DNA of 64,000 nucleotides from Paraburkholderia sp. PGU19 (GTDB taxonomy: Bacteria; Pseudomonadota; Gammaproteobacteria; Burkholderiales; Burkholderiaceae): positions 2,170,001 through 2,234,000 of the forward strand of contig NZ_AP023181.1 in assembly GCF_013426915.1 (NCBI RefSeq), in the 5' to 3' direction. The position numbers and the translations under genes are program-made. How positions within the stretch are numbered: the first letter of the stretch is position 1; each line of letters opens with the position of its first letter. Below, piece by piece: positions 8,399 to 17,282 of this stretch. The notes beneath the pieces are model-generated. The model saw only the letters and a program-made list of their open reading frames with translations, was not told the DNA's origin and made no database searches.

Positions 8399-9763
8399 TT
8401 GCAGACCACTTCTCACGCCCACGGCCCTTCGCAGCCGGCGCCCGCGCAGCAACCCGCTGCCAAAACACGCTTCTGGCCGGAAGGCTGGTGGAAGCTGATG
8501 GAATACCGGATCGGCATCATTCCGCTGCCCGTCTACTTCATCCTGCTTGCGCTGATCACGGGCTTCGCCGTGACGGGCAAGGTGCCTGGCGAAATTTCGA
8601 TGGCGATCGCCGTGCTGGCGTTCTTCGGCTTCACCTGTGCCGAACTGGGCAAGCGTCTGCCCATCCTGCGCAACATCGGCGCGGCCGCGATCTGCGCGAC
8701 CTTCGTGCCGTCCGCGCTCACGTACTACCACCTGCTGCCGAAACCCGTCCTCAACCTGACGACGGAGTTCACCAAGCAGACGAACTTCCTGTACCTGTTC
8801 ATTGCGTCGATCATCGTCGGCAGCATTTTGAGCATGGACCGGCGCGTGCTGATTCAGGGCTTCATCAAGATCTTCGTGCCGCTGGCGATCGGTTCGATCG
8901 CGGCGGCCATCGTCGGCACGGCGGTCGGCGCGATGTTCGGACTCGGCGTGCGCCATACGCTGCTGTATATCGTCGTGCCCATCATGGCGGGCGGCGTCGG
9001 CGAGGGTGCGATTCCGCTGTCCATCGGTTATTCGGAAATCATGCATCTGCCGCAGGGCGAACTGTTCGCCCAGGTGCTGCCGCCCGTGATGCTCGGCAGC
9101 CTGACGGCGATCGTGCTGGCCGGCGCACTCGACATGCTCGGCAAGCGTCTTCCGCATCTGACGGGCAACGGGCGTCTGCAGGTCGGCGAGAAGGACGAAA
9201 TGGACCCGGTGAAGGAAGAAATCAGCGGCCATATCGACGTCACGCATATCGCGGCGGCCGGCATCACCGCGATCACGCTCTACCTGCTCGGCCTGATGTG
9301 CCGCAATCTGTTCGGTCTGCCCGCGCCCGTCGCGATGCTGTTCCTCGCGGTGCTGGTGAAGCTCGCGCGCGCGGTGTCGCCGCAGTTGCAGGAAGGCGCG
9401 TTCGTCGTCTACAAGTTCTTCTCGACGGCCGTCACGTATCCGCTGCTGTTCGCAATTGGTGTGGCGATGACGCCGTGGGACAAGCTGATCGCCGCGTTCA
9501 CGTTCGCCAATATCGTGACCATCGTCGTGACGGTCGCGACGCTGATGGGCACGGGCTTTGTGGTTGGGCGCTTCCTGAAGATGTACCCTATCGACACCGC
9601 GATCGTGAACGCCTGCCACAGCGGCCAGGGCGGCACGGGCGACGTCGCGATCCTGACGGCGGCGAACCGCATGACGCTGATGCCGTTCGCGCAGATCGCC
9701 ACGCGTATCGGCGGCGCGATCGTGGTGACGCTGACGTTGATCCTGCTCGCGCATTTCGGCTGA
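8399..9763 (+). CDS. 2-hydroxycarboxylate transporter family (CitN/citrate-malate type) permease
   Basis: Inner-membrane secondary transporter of 454 aa for citrate, malate or a related 2-hydroxycarboxylate. After a polar N-terminus, about 11 hydrophobic segments follow. The two family signature loops are present: AGGVGEGAIPLS (about residues 199-210) and GQGGTGDVAILTAANRM (about residues 410-426). The start is TTG at 8399, supported by AAGGAG at 8386-8391; the nearby ATG at 8394 is out of frame. A sigma-54 promoter lies upstream and a DctB/DctD-like pair downstream, so expression is probably induced by an external dicarboxylate or tricarboxylate. The exact substrate cannot be read from sequence. 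Confidence 0.9.
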   Translation: MQTTSHAHGPSQPAPAQQPAAKTRFWPEGWWKLMEYRIGIIPLPVYFILLALITGFAVTGKVPGEISMAIAVLAFFGFTCAELGKRLPILRNIGAAAICATFVPSALTYYHLLPKPVLNLTTEFTKQTNFLYLFIASIIVGSILSMDRRVLIQGFIKIFVPLAIGSIAAAIVGTAVGAMFGLGVRHTLLYIVVPIMAGGVGEGAIPLSIGYSEIMHLPQGELFAQVLPPVMLGSLTAIVLAGALDMLGKRLPHLTGNGRLQVGEKDEMDPVKEEISGHIDVTHIAAAGITAITLYLLGLMCRNLFGLPAPVAMLFLAVLVKLARAVSPQLQEGAFVVYKFFSTAVTYPLLFAIGVAMTPWDKLIAAFTFANIVTIVVTVATLMGTGFVVGRFLKMYPIDTAIVNACHSGQGGTGDVAILTAANRMTLMPFAQIATRIGGAIVVTLTLILLAHFG

Positions 9764-9880
9764 CGCGTCCGCGCCCGATGCGGCGCGGCGGCGGGCGGCG
9801 CGATCAGCTTGCGCCGCCCGTTTTCGTATAAGGTGCCGTGCGTGAGTCCAGCGCAAGCCGGCATCCGGCGTCGGGCATCG

Positions 9881-11776
9881 ATGAGGTTGAATGTGCGCGT
9901 GAGAATAAGAGGCATACCATTGTGGGCATGGGCCGCTGCTGGCGCGCTGTATCTCGGCGCGGCGGCCGCGGCCGTCGAATTCGCGTGGGACCGCGCGATC
10001 GATGCGCTCGCGCAAGTCGGCGCTCATCGGCTGGACCTGTACGCCGCCGGCCTGAAAAGCGAGCTGGGCCGCTTCGAGATGATGCCCGCCATCGTCGCGC
10101 GGCAGGACAGCGTGCGCGCGCTGCTGCGCGCTGGTTCGAGTGCTTCGCCCGAACTGCTGCACGAAGTCAACACGTATCTCGAAGCCGTCAGCGACGACGC
10201 GGGCAGTCTCGCCGTCGACGTGATCGACCTGCAAGGCTCGGTGATCGCCGCGAGCAACTGGAACCAGTCGTTCAGCTTCGTCGGCACCAACGTTTCCTAT
10301 CGGCCGTACTTCAAGGATGCGCTCGCGCACGGCGCGGGGCGCTTCTTCGGCATCGGCACGAACACGGGCATGCCGGGCCTGTACTTCTCGAGCGCCGTGC
10401 GCGACGCAGGCAAGCCGATCGGCGCGGCGGCCGTGAAGGTGAGCGTCGATGCGCTCGAAGCGGCATGGCGCACGCCCGGCGAAGCAGCGATGGTGATCGA
10501 CAGCAACGGCGTGATCGTCATCTCGACGGTGCCCGCGTGGAAGTTCACCGCGTTCCGGCCGATCACCGCGCAGCAGCAGCGCGATATTCAGGCTTCGCGT
10601 CAATACGCGGGCCGCAACGTCGACGCGCTGCTTTATCGGCGGGTCGCCGACTGGGACGGCACGGCGTGGCTTGGACGCTTTCCCGACTGGCGGCGCGCGG
10701 GCCGGACCACGCAGTTTCTCGTGATGTCGCGGAGCGCGCCGCAAGCGGGCGACTCGATCACGGTGTTGCTCGACGTTGCCGCCGCGCGGCGTCAGCAGCA
10801 GATTGCGCTCGCGTTCGTGACGGGCGCGTTTCTGATCGCCGGGTTGTATGCGCTGTACGCGACCCAGCGGCGCCGCACCATTGCCGAAAAGCTCAAGGCA
10901 CAGGACGCATTGCGCCTCGCGAACGACCGGCTGGAAATGACCGTCGCGCAACGCACGGCCGCGCTCGTGGAAACCAATGAACGGATGAAGCAGGAGATCG
11001 TCGAGCGCAAGCGGACCGAACAGCGTCTGCGCGACTCGCAGCAGGAAGTCGTGCATGCGGGCAAGCTCGCCGTGCTCGGGCAGATGGCCGCGGGCCTCAC
11101 GCACGAGCTGAACCAGCCGCTCGTCGCGATTCGCACGTTGTGCGACAACGCGCGCACGTTCTTCGAGCGCAATCAGCCGGCGCAGGCGGTGGCGAATCTG
11201 GAGCGCGTGGCGAAACTCGTCGACAGCATGGCCGTGCTGACGGGCGAGTTGAAAACCTTCGCGCGCAAGCCGGATGTCGAGCGGGTGGCGGTGTCGCTGA
11301 GCGAAGCGGTCGCGCACGCGCGGCTGATCTACGAAGCGCGCATCCGCGACGAAGGCGTGCAGCTCGACGTGAAGATTCCGGCGGGCACGACGGTGTGGGC
11401 GGAATCGAGCCAGTTGCAGCAGGTGATCGTCAATCTGCTGGGCAACGCGCTCGACGCCGTGCGCAACGAACCAAGACGTGTCATCACGATTGCCGCCGCC
11501 GATCCCGACGCGCGCGAGCGCGTGCTGTTCACGATCGCGGACAGCGGCCCCGGCATCGCGCCCGACGTGCTCGCGCATCTGTTCGAGCCGTTCGTGACGA
11601 CCAAGCCGCGCGGGCAAGGCCTCGGCCTCGGGCTCGCCATCTCGTCGCGTATCGTCGAAGGTTTCGGGGCGAAGATTTCCGCTGCGAATCTTGCAGACAG
11701 CGGCGCGGACGGCGGCGCACAATTCACTATCGAATTCGCGGCGGCAACGTCGCAGAGGGTGGTTCATGGGAGATGA
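9881..11776 (+). CDS. DctB-like membrane sensor histidine kinase
   Basis: Sensor kinase of about 631 aa. One N-terminal membrane helix, a periplasmic double-Cache-type sensor region (NWNQSFSFVGTNVSYRPYFKDAL and the GLYFSSAV region), a second helix near residue 320, a coiled coil, HisKA with phospho-acceptor His in GLTHELNQPL (about residue 408), and HATPase with DSGPGIAP and GLGLAIS. This is the architecture of DctB C4-dicarboxylate sensors. ATG 9881 is chosen; a TTG 24 codons upstream is also open but gives an unlikely polar extension. The 3' end overlaps the response regulator by 11 bp. Confidence 0.88.
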   Translation: MRLNVRVRIRGIPLWAWAAAGALYLGAAAAAVEFAWDRAIDALAQVGAHRLDLYAAGLKSELGRFEMMPAIVARQDSVRALLRAGSSASPELLHEVNTYLEAVSDDAGSLAVDVIDLQGSVIAASNWNQSFSFVGTNVSYRPYFKDALAHGAGRFFGIGTNTGMPGLYFSSAVRDAGKPIGAAAVKVSVDALEAAWRTPGEAAMVIDSNGVIVISTVPAWKFTAFRPITAQQQRDIQASRQYAGRNVDALLYRRVADWDGTAWLGRFPDWRRAGRTTQFLVMSRSAPQAGDSITVLLDVAAARRQQQIALAFVTGAFLIAGLYALYATQRRRTIAEKLKAQDALRLANDRLEMTVAQRTAALVETNERMKQEIVERKRTEQRLRDSQQEVVHAGKLAVLGQMAAGLTHELNQPLVAIRTLCDNARTFFERNQPAQAVANLERVAKLVDSMAVLTGELKTFARKPDVERVAVSLSEAVAHARLIYEARIRDEGVQLDVKIPAGTTVWAESSQLQQVIVNLLGNALDAVRNEPRRVITIAAADPDARERVLFTIADSGPGIAPDVLAHLFEPFVTTKPRGQGLGLGLAISSRIVEGFGAKISAANLADSGADGGAQFTIEFAAATSQRVVHGR

Positions 11777-13130
11777 CATTCGCGTGCTCGTCGTCGAGGA
11801 CGATGAGAACGTTCGCTTCGGCGTCGAGCAGGCTGTGGCGTTGGCGGGATTTCCTGTCAGCGCGTTTGCATCGGCGGCGCAGGCGCTGGCCGACGTCGCG
11901 CCGGGTGCGCCGCTCGTGATCGTGTCGGATGTTCGGATGCCGGGCATCGACGGATTGCAGCTGCTCGACAAGGTGATGGCGATCGACTCGCAGATTCCCG
12001 TCGTGCTGATCAGCGGGCATGCCGATATCTCGACGGCCGTGGGCGCGATGCAGGTCGGCGCGTACGACTTCATCGAGAAGCCTTTTTCGTCCGACCATAT
12101 TGCGGGGCGCGTCGCGCGCGCGGTCGAGAAGCGGCGCCTCACGCTCGAAGTGCAGGGCTTGCGGGCGGCGCTCGACAACTGGCAAGGCATCGAGGCGCTG
12201 GTGCTCGGCAAGTCGCCCGCTATTGCCGAAGTGCGCAAGAAGATTCTGCGGCTCGCCGACACGTCGGTCTCGGTGCTGATTACGGGCGAAACGGGCACAG
12301 GTAAGGAACTGATCGCGCGCAGCCTGCACGACTTTGGCGGACGGCGTGACAAGCACTTCGTCGCGCTGAACTGCGGCGGCCTGCCGGAACAGATTTTCGA
12401 AAGCGAGCTGTTTGGGCACGAAGCGGGTGCGTTCACGGGCGCGATCAAGAAGCGTGTCGGCAAGATCGAATGGGCGCACGGCGGCACGCTGTTTCTCGAC
12501 GAAATCGAAACCATGCCGGTCGCGCTGCAGATCAAGATGCTGCGCGTGCTGCAGGAACGCACGCTGGAGCGGCTCGGCGCGAACGAGTCGATCTCCGTCG
12601 ATTGCCGGGTGATCGCCGCGTCCAAGGCCGATCTGACGGCGCTTTCAGCCGACGGGCGCTTTCGCTCGGACCTGTTGTACCGGCTGAACGTCGCGCAGAT
12701 CGAACTGCCGCCGTTGCGCGAGCGCCGCGAAGACGTGCCGCTGCTGTTCGAGCATTTCGCATTGGCGGCCGCGCGCCGCTTCGGACAACCGGCGCCCGTC
12801 GTGTCGGCTTCGCAGGTGTCGGAACTGATGACGCACGCGTGGCCCGGCAACGTGCGCGAGTTGCAGAACGTCGCGGACCGCTTCGTGCTCGGTCTCACGG
12901 GCGACAGTCTGCTGGCGGAAGCCGGCAGCACAACAGTCAAGGGCGGCACGCTCGCCGATCAGCTTGCATACTTCGAGCGCATGCTGATCGAGGACATGCT
13001 GCGGCGTCACCACGGCAACGTCGCGGAAGCGAGCGAGGCGCTCGGCATGCCGAAGAAGACGCTGTATCACAAGCTTCGCCAGTTGAAGATCGCTGCGCGC
13101 GATGCGCAGGGCGAAGAGATCGACACGTAG
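11766..13130 (+). CDS. DctD-like sigma-54-dependent response regulator
   Basis: NtrC-family activator of 454 aa: receiver domain with phospho-acceptor Asp55 (VSDVRMPG), AAA+ domain with Walker A GETGTGKE, the sigma-54 contact motif GAFTGA (HEAGAFTGAIKK) and Walker B GGTLFLDE, then a Fis-type helix-turn-helix (AEASEALGMPKKTLYHKL). The ATG overlaps the kinase stop, implying translational coupling. The sigma-54 promoter and twin dyads before the transporter are its likely target. The cognate signal is inferred to be the transporter substrate. Confidence 0.92.
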   Translation: MGDDIRVLVVEDDENVRFGVEQAVALAGFPVSAFASAAQALADVAPGAPLVIVSDVRMPGIDGLQLLDKVMAIDSQIPVVLISGHADISTAVGAMQVGAYDFIEKPFSSDHIAGRVARAVEKRRLTLEVQGLRAALDNWQGIEALVLGKSPAIAEVRKKILRLADTSVSVLITGETGTGKELIARSLHDFGGRRDKHFVALNCGGLPEQIFESELFGHEAGAFTGAIKKRVGKIEWAHGGTLFLDEIETMPVALQIKMLRVLQERTLERLGANESISVDCRVIAASKADLTALSADGRFRSDLLYRLNVAQIELPPLRERREDVPLLFEHFALAAARRFGQPAPVVSASQVSELMTHAWPGNVRELQNVADRFVLGLTGDSLLAEAGSTTVKGGTLADQLAYFERMLIEDMLRRHHGNVAEASEALGMPKKTLYHKLRQLKIAARDAQGEEIDT

Positions 13131-13151
13131 CGTTTGTTTTATCCGGCGTTT

Positions 13152-14033
13152 TCAGCGCTTGATACTTTCCATCAACACCTGCACGAAAGCCTTGCTCGCC
13201 GCCGTGCGATACGCGTCCCTACGCTGCAGCAGTGCGGCCGTGCGCGCGGGCAGCGGCGGATCGAGCGGCACGGGCCGCAGTTCGGCATGCTCGCGCGCGA
13301 TGCCGTCGGGCAGCACGGTCGCAAGCTGGCCGTGACGCACGATCTCGACGATCGCGCTGATCGAATTCACCTCGATGGCAACCTGCGGGCGAACGCGATA
13401 CCGCGCGCTGTATTCGTCGATATAGCGGCGCGTCGCGAATGCCTTGTTCAGCAGCACCAGCGGTTCCTTCGCAAAATCCTGCGCGGAAAGCGGCTTGCGG
13501 CGCGACGCCCGCGCATGGCCGCCGCCGACCACGAGGCTCAGCGTCTCCTGAAACAGCGGCTGGCTTTCGATTTCCGCCGCGTACACCGGCTCGAACGCGA
13601 TGCCGGCATCGAGCTTGTCGTCGGCGAGTTGGGCTTCGATCTGGTCCTGTGTCATTTCCTGAATCTCGATCGCGATGCCGGGATGCGACGCATAGAAGCG
13701 ATCAATGACAGGCCCCACCAGATACGCCGTGAACGTCGGCGTGACGGCAAGACGCAGATTGCCGCGGCTCAGTTCGCCGACATCGTGGATGGCCCTCACG
13801 CCTGCATCGAGGTCCTGTAGCGCGAGCTTGGCGTAGCGCATCCATGCCACGCCCGCATCCGTCAGTTGCACGGTTCGACCCGAGCGGTCGAGCAGCTGCG
13901 TGCGCAGCGTGTCTTCCAGTTGCCTGATCTGTTGCGACAGCGTGGGCTGCGAAACATGCAGCGCCTCGGCGGCGCGCGTGAAATTGCGGTGCTCCGCGAC
14001 GGCCAGAAAATAGCGGATATGACGTAGCAGCAT
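13152..14033 (-). CDS. cynR: LysR-family regulator CynR (cyanate operon activator)
   Basis: LysR-type regulator of 293 aa with N-terminal winged helix (HIRYFLAVAEHRNFTRAAEALHVSQPTLS) and a substrate-binding effector domain. It is divergent from cynT-cynS, exactly as in the E. coli cyn locus, which supports the CynR call over a generic LysR. The ATG at 14033 is chosen because it gives the canonical LysR start MLLRHIRYFL and follows AGGGGC; the open frame extends 40 codons further upstream into the intergenic region. The expected effector is cyanate. Confidence 0.88.
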   Translation of the reverse strand: MLLRHIRYFLAVAEHRNFTRAAEALHVSQPTLSQQIRQLEDTLRTQLLDRSGRTVQLTDAGVAWMRYAKLALQDLDAGVRAIHDVGELSRGNLRLAVTPTFTAYLVGPVIDRFYASHPGIAIEIQEMTQDQIEAQLADDKLDAGIAFEPVYAAEIESQPLFQETLSLVVGGGHARASRRKPLSAQDFAKEPLVLLNKAFATRRYIDEYSARYRVRPQVAIEVNSISAIVEIVRHGQLATVLPDGIAREHAELRPVPLDPPLPARTAALLQRRDAYRTAASKAFVQVLMESIKR

Positions 14034-14052
14034 GTCTGCCCCTGTCGGGTAA

Positions 14053-14071
14053 CTATTGGTGTCGCCTATAG
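14053..14071. promoter_or_regulatory. LysR-type (T-N11-A) site between cynR and cynT
   Basis: CTAT-N11-ATAG at 14053-14071 is a perfect interrupted dyad with the LysR T-N11-A spacing. It lies 20 bp upstream of the cynR start and about 105 bp upstream of cynT, where CynR would be expected to bind for autoregulation and cyanate-induced activation. Confidence 0.55.
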
Positions 14072-14176
14072 CCACAATCATAAACCGGTCTTGGACACTA
14101 TGATTGATCGCGTCCATTCTTTGTTCAACGCAGCGCAACGCAACCCAACGCACTGAGCGACTGAATGGAGCGAATC

Positions 14177-14836
14177 ATGCAAGAGATCATCGACGGTTTT
14201 CTGAAGTTTCAGCGCGACGTCTTTCCGGCGCGCAAAGAGTTGTTCCGCAAGCTGGCCACCAGCCAGACGCCGCGAACGTTGTTCATCTCGTGTTCGGACA
14301 GCCGGATGGTGCCCGAACTGGTCACGCAGCGCGAACCGGGCGACCTGTTCGTGATCCGCAATGCCGGCAACATCGTGCCTTCGTTCGGGCCGGAGCCTGG
14401 CGGCGTGTCGGCCACGGTCGAGTATGCGGTGGCCGCGCTGGGCGTTACCGACGTTGTGATCTGTGGCCATTCGGATTGCGGCGCGATGACGGCCGTTGCG
14501 ACGTGCAAGTGCCTCGATCACATGCCCGCCGTCGCAAACTGGTTGCGCTACGCCGATTCGGCGAAGCTCGTCAACGAATCGCGCGATCATGCAGACGAGC
14601 GCGAACGCGTCGATTCGATGGTGCGTGAGAACGTGATCGCGCAACTCAACAATCTCAAGACCCATCCGTCCGTGGCGCTGGCACTCGCGCAGGGCCGCCT
14701 GAAACTGCATGGCTGGGTCTATGACATCGAATCCGGTTCCATCGATGCGCTCGACAGCACGACACGTCAGTTCGTTTCGCTGGCCGAGCATCCGGATGTC
14801 AACGCGACGCGTGAGGAATGCGTCGCAGCGTTTTGA
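14177..14836 (+). CDS. cynT: Beta-class carbonic anhydrase CynT
   Basis: Zinc enzyme of 219 aa, the same length as E. coli CynT. It interconverts CO2 and bicarbonate and keeps bicarbonate available for cyanase. Zinc ligands and the catalytic dyad are visible: Cys39, Asp41, Arg43 in ISCSDSR, and His98 and Cys101 in CGHSDCGAM. The start at 14177 ([14 protein letters not shown]) aligns with E. coli [14 protein letters not shown] and has GGAGCG at the right distance; an ATG four codons upstream is less likely. It precedes cynS by 49 bp in the same operon. Confidence 0.95.
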   Translation: MQEIIDGFLKFQRDVFPARKELFRKLATSQTPRTLFISCSDSRMVPELVTQREPGDLFVIRNAGNIVPSFGPEPGGVSATVEYAVAALGVTDVVICGHSDCGAMTAVATCKCLDHMPAVANWLRYADSAKLVNESRDHADERERVDSMVRENVIAQLNNLKTHPSVALALAQGRLKLHGWVYDIESGSIDALDSTTRQFVSLAEHPDVNATREECVAAF

Positions 14837-14885
14837 TTTTCGCCTCGTCGTTATTCCCAGCCTCACTCATTCAAGGAGCAACACC

Positions 14886-15356
14886 ATGACCCAATCGCAA
14901 ACCACCCCGCACGCACGCGAAGCCCTGACCGAAATCATCATCGACGCGAAGACGCGCAAGAACCTGACGTTCGAAGCGATCAACGAAGGCACGGGCCTGA
15001 GCGTCGCGTACACGACGGCCGCGCTGCTCGGCCAGCACGCACTGCCGGAGAAGGCGGCGAAGCTGGTTGCCGAACGTCTCGGACTCGACGACGACGCGGT
15101 CCGTCTGCTGCAGACCATCCCCGTGCGTGGCAGCATTCCCGGAGGCGTGCCGACCGATCCGACCATCTACCGCTTCTACGAAATGGTGCAGGTGTATGGC
15201 ACGACGTTGAAGGCGCTGGTTCACGAGCAGTTCGGCGACGGCATCATCAGCGCGATCAACTTCAAGCTCGATATTCAGAAGGTGCCGGACCCCGAAGGCG
15301 GCGAGCGAGCCATCATCACGCTCAACGGCAAGTATCTGCCGACCAAGCCTTTCTGA
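14886..15356 (+). CDS. cynS: Cyanate hydratase (cyanase) CynS
   Basis: Cyanase of 156 aa, identical in length to the E. coli enzyme; converts cyanate and bicarbonate to ammonia and CO2. The catalytic triad Arg96, Glu99 and Ser122 is intact (TIYRFYEM and [10 protein letters not shown]). The start ATG follows AAGGAG at 14873-14878. Downstream of cynT in one operon; its ammonium product feeds the same nitrogen economy as the nitrate genes at the window start. Confidence 0.97.
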   Translation: MTQSQTTPHAREALTEIIIDAKTRKNLTFEAINEGTGLSVAYTTAALLGQHALPEKAAKLVAERLGLDDDAVRLLQTIPVRGSIPGGVPTDPTIYRFYEMVQVYGTTLKALVHEQFGDGIISAINFKLDIQKVPDPEGGERAIITLNGKYLPTKPF

Positions 15357-15415
15357 TTTCCTCCGTCCCGCACGAACCAAAGCACGGCAACAGACCTCGT
15401 AAAAGGAGAGTCGAC

Positions 15416-15898
15416 ATGTCTACGCAACAACAGGAAATTCGTCCGCCGCTTCCTCCGTTCACGCTGGAAACGGCCAAAGAGAAAGTGCGCCTCGCGGAAG
15501 ACGGCTGGAACTCGCGCGATGCGGCGAAGGTCGCGCTTGCCTATTCGCTCGATACGAAGTGGCGTAACCGCGCGGAGTTCGCAAACAACCGCGCCGAGGC
15601 GCAGGCATTTCTGGAGCGCAAGTGGCGCAAGGAATTCGAGTATCGGCTGATCAAGGAGTTGTGGGCGTTCGGCGGCAATCGCATCGCGGTGCGCTACGCG
15701 TATGAATGGCGCGACGATGCGGGCAACTGGTTCCGTTCGTATGGCAACGAGAACTGGGAGTTCGGCGAAGACGGTCTGATGCAACGCCGCTTTGCGTGCA
15801 TCAACGACATGCCGATCAAGGAGTCTGAGCGCAAGTTTCATTGGCCCCTGGGCCGTCGTCCCGACGGTCACCCAGGCTTGAGCGACCTCGGCCTTTGA
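15416..15898 (+). CDS. DUF1348 / NTF2-like family protein
   Basis: Protein of 160 aa with the SnoaL/NTF2-like fold expected of DUF1348: helical N-terminus followed by [39 protein letters not shown] and ENWEF segments. No catalytic role is established for this family. A strong AAAGGAGAG precedes the ATG. It lies 59 bp after cynS and may be co-transcribed with the cyn operon. Confidence 0.85.
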   Translation: MSTQQQEIRPPLPPFTLETAKEKVRLAEDGWNSRDAAKVALAYSLDTKWRNRAEFANNRAEAQAFLERKWRKEFEYRLIKELWAFGGNRIAVRYAYEWRDDAGNWFRSYGNENWEFGEDGLMQRRFACINDMPIKESERKFHWPLGRRPDGHPGLSDLGL

Positions 15899-15913
15899 GC
15901 GCGAAGCGCACGT

Positions 15914-15950
15914 GTCACGCCTGACATGCTCAAGGCGTGACGCGTGTTTT
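15914..15950 (+). terminator. Terminator after the cyn/DUF1348 operon
   Basis: GTCACGCCT (15914-15922) pairs with AGGCGTGAC (15933-15941) and a short TTTT stretch follows at 15947-15950. It overlaps the last codons of the convergent EAL gene, so it can serve one strand only loosely; moderate support. Confidence 0.5.
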
Positions 15951-16721
15951 CGTCTTGAGAGGGTTAGTGCTGGTAGTCACGAAGAGTTGCGAGATGGGCT
16001 CGGGGCGCTGGTAGAAATAGCCTTGACCGAACGGGATGCCCAGGCTGCGCAGCGCCTCGTGCTGCGATTCCGTTTCGACGCCTTCGGCAACGACCTCCAT
16101 CCCATAGTGTTTCGACACGGCGGCAATCGCGCGTATCAGTTCGCGGCCTTGCCGGTCGACTTGCCGCACGAACTGGCCATCGATTTTCACGTAGTCGAAC
16201 GGAAAGCGGCCGAGCAGATCGAGGTTGCTGTGCTGCGTGCCGAAATCGTCGATGGCGAATTGAACGCCATGCGCCTTCAGGCTGTTGAAGATCGCCTCGG
16301 TGCGAGGATGCTTCTGCAGCAGAAAGCGTTCGGTCACTTCGAGCACGAGCGTGATGTCGTCGGGCAGTTTGTCGTTTGCGGCTAGAACGTCCGCGACGAA
16401 GCCCTTGCGCTCCAGATCCATTGGCGCGATGTTGACGGCGATGCGCAATGGGCGGATGTCCGTCGTTTGCGCAATGTCCTCTGTCGCGCGTTGCGGCGCA
16501 AAGCGGGTGACGCTCGCCAGCAGGCTGCTGCTTTCCACTTCCGTCATGAACGCACTGGGGCTCACGGGTCCCCATTTCGGATGCGTCCAGCGTATCAGTG
16601 CCTCGACGCCCGTCACGCGGCGCGTGGCGATCTCGACCACGGGTTGATGCGCGATATAGCATGCGAACCATTCGCAAACGGCGCTCCGAATCATCAGTGC
16701 GTATTGCCATTCGAATGGCAT
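15930..16721 (-). CDS. EAL-domain c-di-GMP phosphodiesterase
   Basis: Stand-alone EAL protein of 263 aa with no sensor domain or membrane segment. Signature motifs are intact: GVEALIRW near residue 38, a conserved Asn in AVNIAP, Glu in LEVTER, DDFGT, Lys in YVKIDGQF and EGVET, so it is predicted to be an active phosphodiesterase hydrolysing c-di-GMP to pGpG. The ATG at 16721 has AGGA a few bases upstream. A PilZ effector is encoded at 54889. Confidence 0.88.
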   Translation of the reverse strand: MPFEWQYALMIRSAVCEWFACYIAHQPVVEIATRRVTGVEALIRWTHPKWGPVSPSAFMTEVESSSLLASVTRFAPQRATEDIAQTTDIRPLRIAVNIAPMDLERKGFVADVLAANDKLPDDITLVLEVTERFLLQKHPRTEAIFNSLKAHGVQFAIDDFGTQHSNLDLLGRFPFDYVKIDGQFVRQVDRQGRELIRAIAAVSKHYGMEVVAEGVETESQHEALRSLGIPFGQGYFYQRPEPISQLFVTTSTNPLKTKTRVTP

Positions 16722-16943
16722 TCCTGATCAATTGACGGACATGTTATTCGTTGGAATGCATATTTTTAATGCTATTCGCCGAATTAGCCGATTCGGGAAA
16801 TAAAGCGAGAATCGATTTATGTCTTTTATGGAAAACCCTTATGTCAGTTTATGCGAAATAAATGCCAATGCGAGAATTCGTTCCAAATCGATTTTACTCA
16901 TCATGCATAGTAGAAATATTCGAGAAATATTTTGTAATGAAAG

Positions 16944-16973
16944 TTGACACGCTGACGTTTGCCCAACTAATCT
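16944..16973 (+). promoter_or_regulatory. Sigma-70-like promoter in the M1 peptidase leader
   Basis: TTGACA at 16944-16949 and TAATCT at 16968-16973 with an 18-bp spacer. Transcription would begin about 300 nt before the peptidase ATG, giving either a long leader or a separate short RNA. Confidence 0.45.
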
Positions 16974-17055
16974 ACCGTCCATCGTAAGCTGATAGTCATT
17001 CACAACGGGCGCATCAAATTATTATCGCGCGCGTGGTCAGCCCTTCGAGTCTGTG

Positions 17056-17075
17056 CGCGTGGCGTCCGCCACGCG
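17056..17075 (+). other. Strong hairpin in the leader, followed by a T-tract
   Basis: CGCGTGGCG (17056-17064), loop TC, CGCCACGCG (17067-17075): a perfect 9-bp GC stem. A T-tract (AATTTTTTCT) starts about 16 nt later, so a classic terminator is not certain. Together with the upstream promoter it could bound an RNA of roughly 115 nt. Confidence 0.4.
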
Positions 17076-17282
17076 TCGCTGTCGTGCCGTAATTTTTTCT
17101 CTAGTTCACGTTTTATAAATGTAAATATCAGCGAATTGGGCTGAGGCTTGTTTTCGTCTGTTTATTGCGATTCTTTCATTCGCCTTGAAGCGCGTGGGGG
17201 AGACCTTTTTCGCGATTTTTAATAATAAAAAGAGACGCATAACCATACATTTCCAGAACTGCTTTATCCGATAGGACGAACC

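Larger units (their letters stand above)
16722..17282. other. AT-rich intergenic region between EAL and M1 peptidase genes
   Basis: About 560 bp without a credible gene, visibly more AT-rich than the surroundings. It carries the promoter of the leftward EAL gene, a rightward sigma-70-like promoter at 16944-16973 and a strong hairpin at 17056-17075, each listed separately. The stretch just before the peptidase start is A/T-rich and has only a weak ribosome site. Confidence 0.7.

Noticed and set aside
8384..12949. A 1521-codon open frame on the minus strand
   Set aside because: It lies opposite the transporter, DctB-like and DctD-like genes, whose domains and start signals are clear. Its composition (Arg/His-rich, no domains) is the usual antisense shadow in GC-rich DNA.
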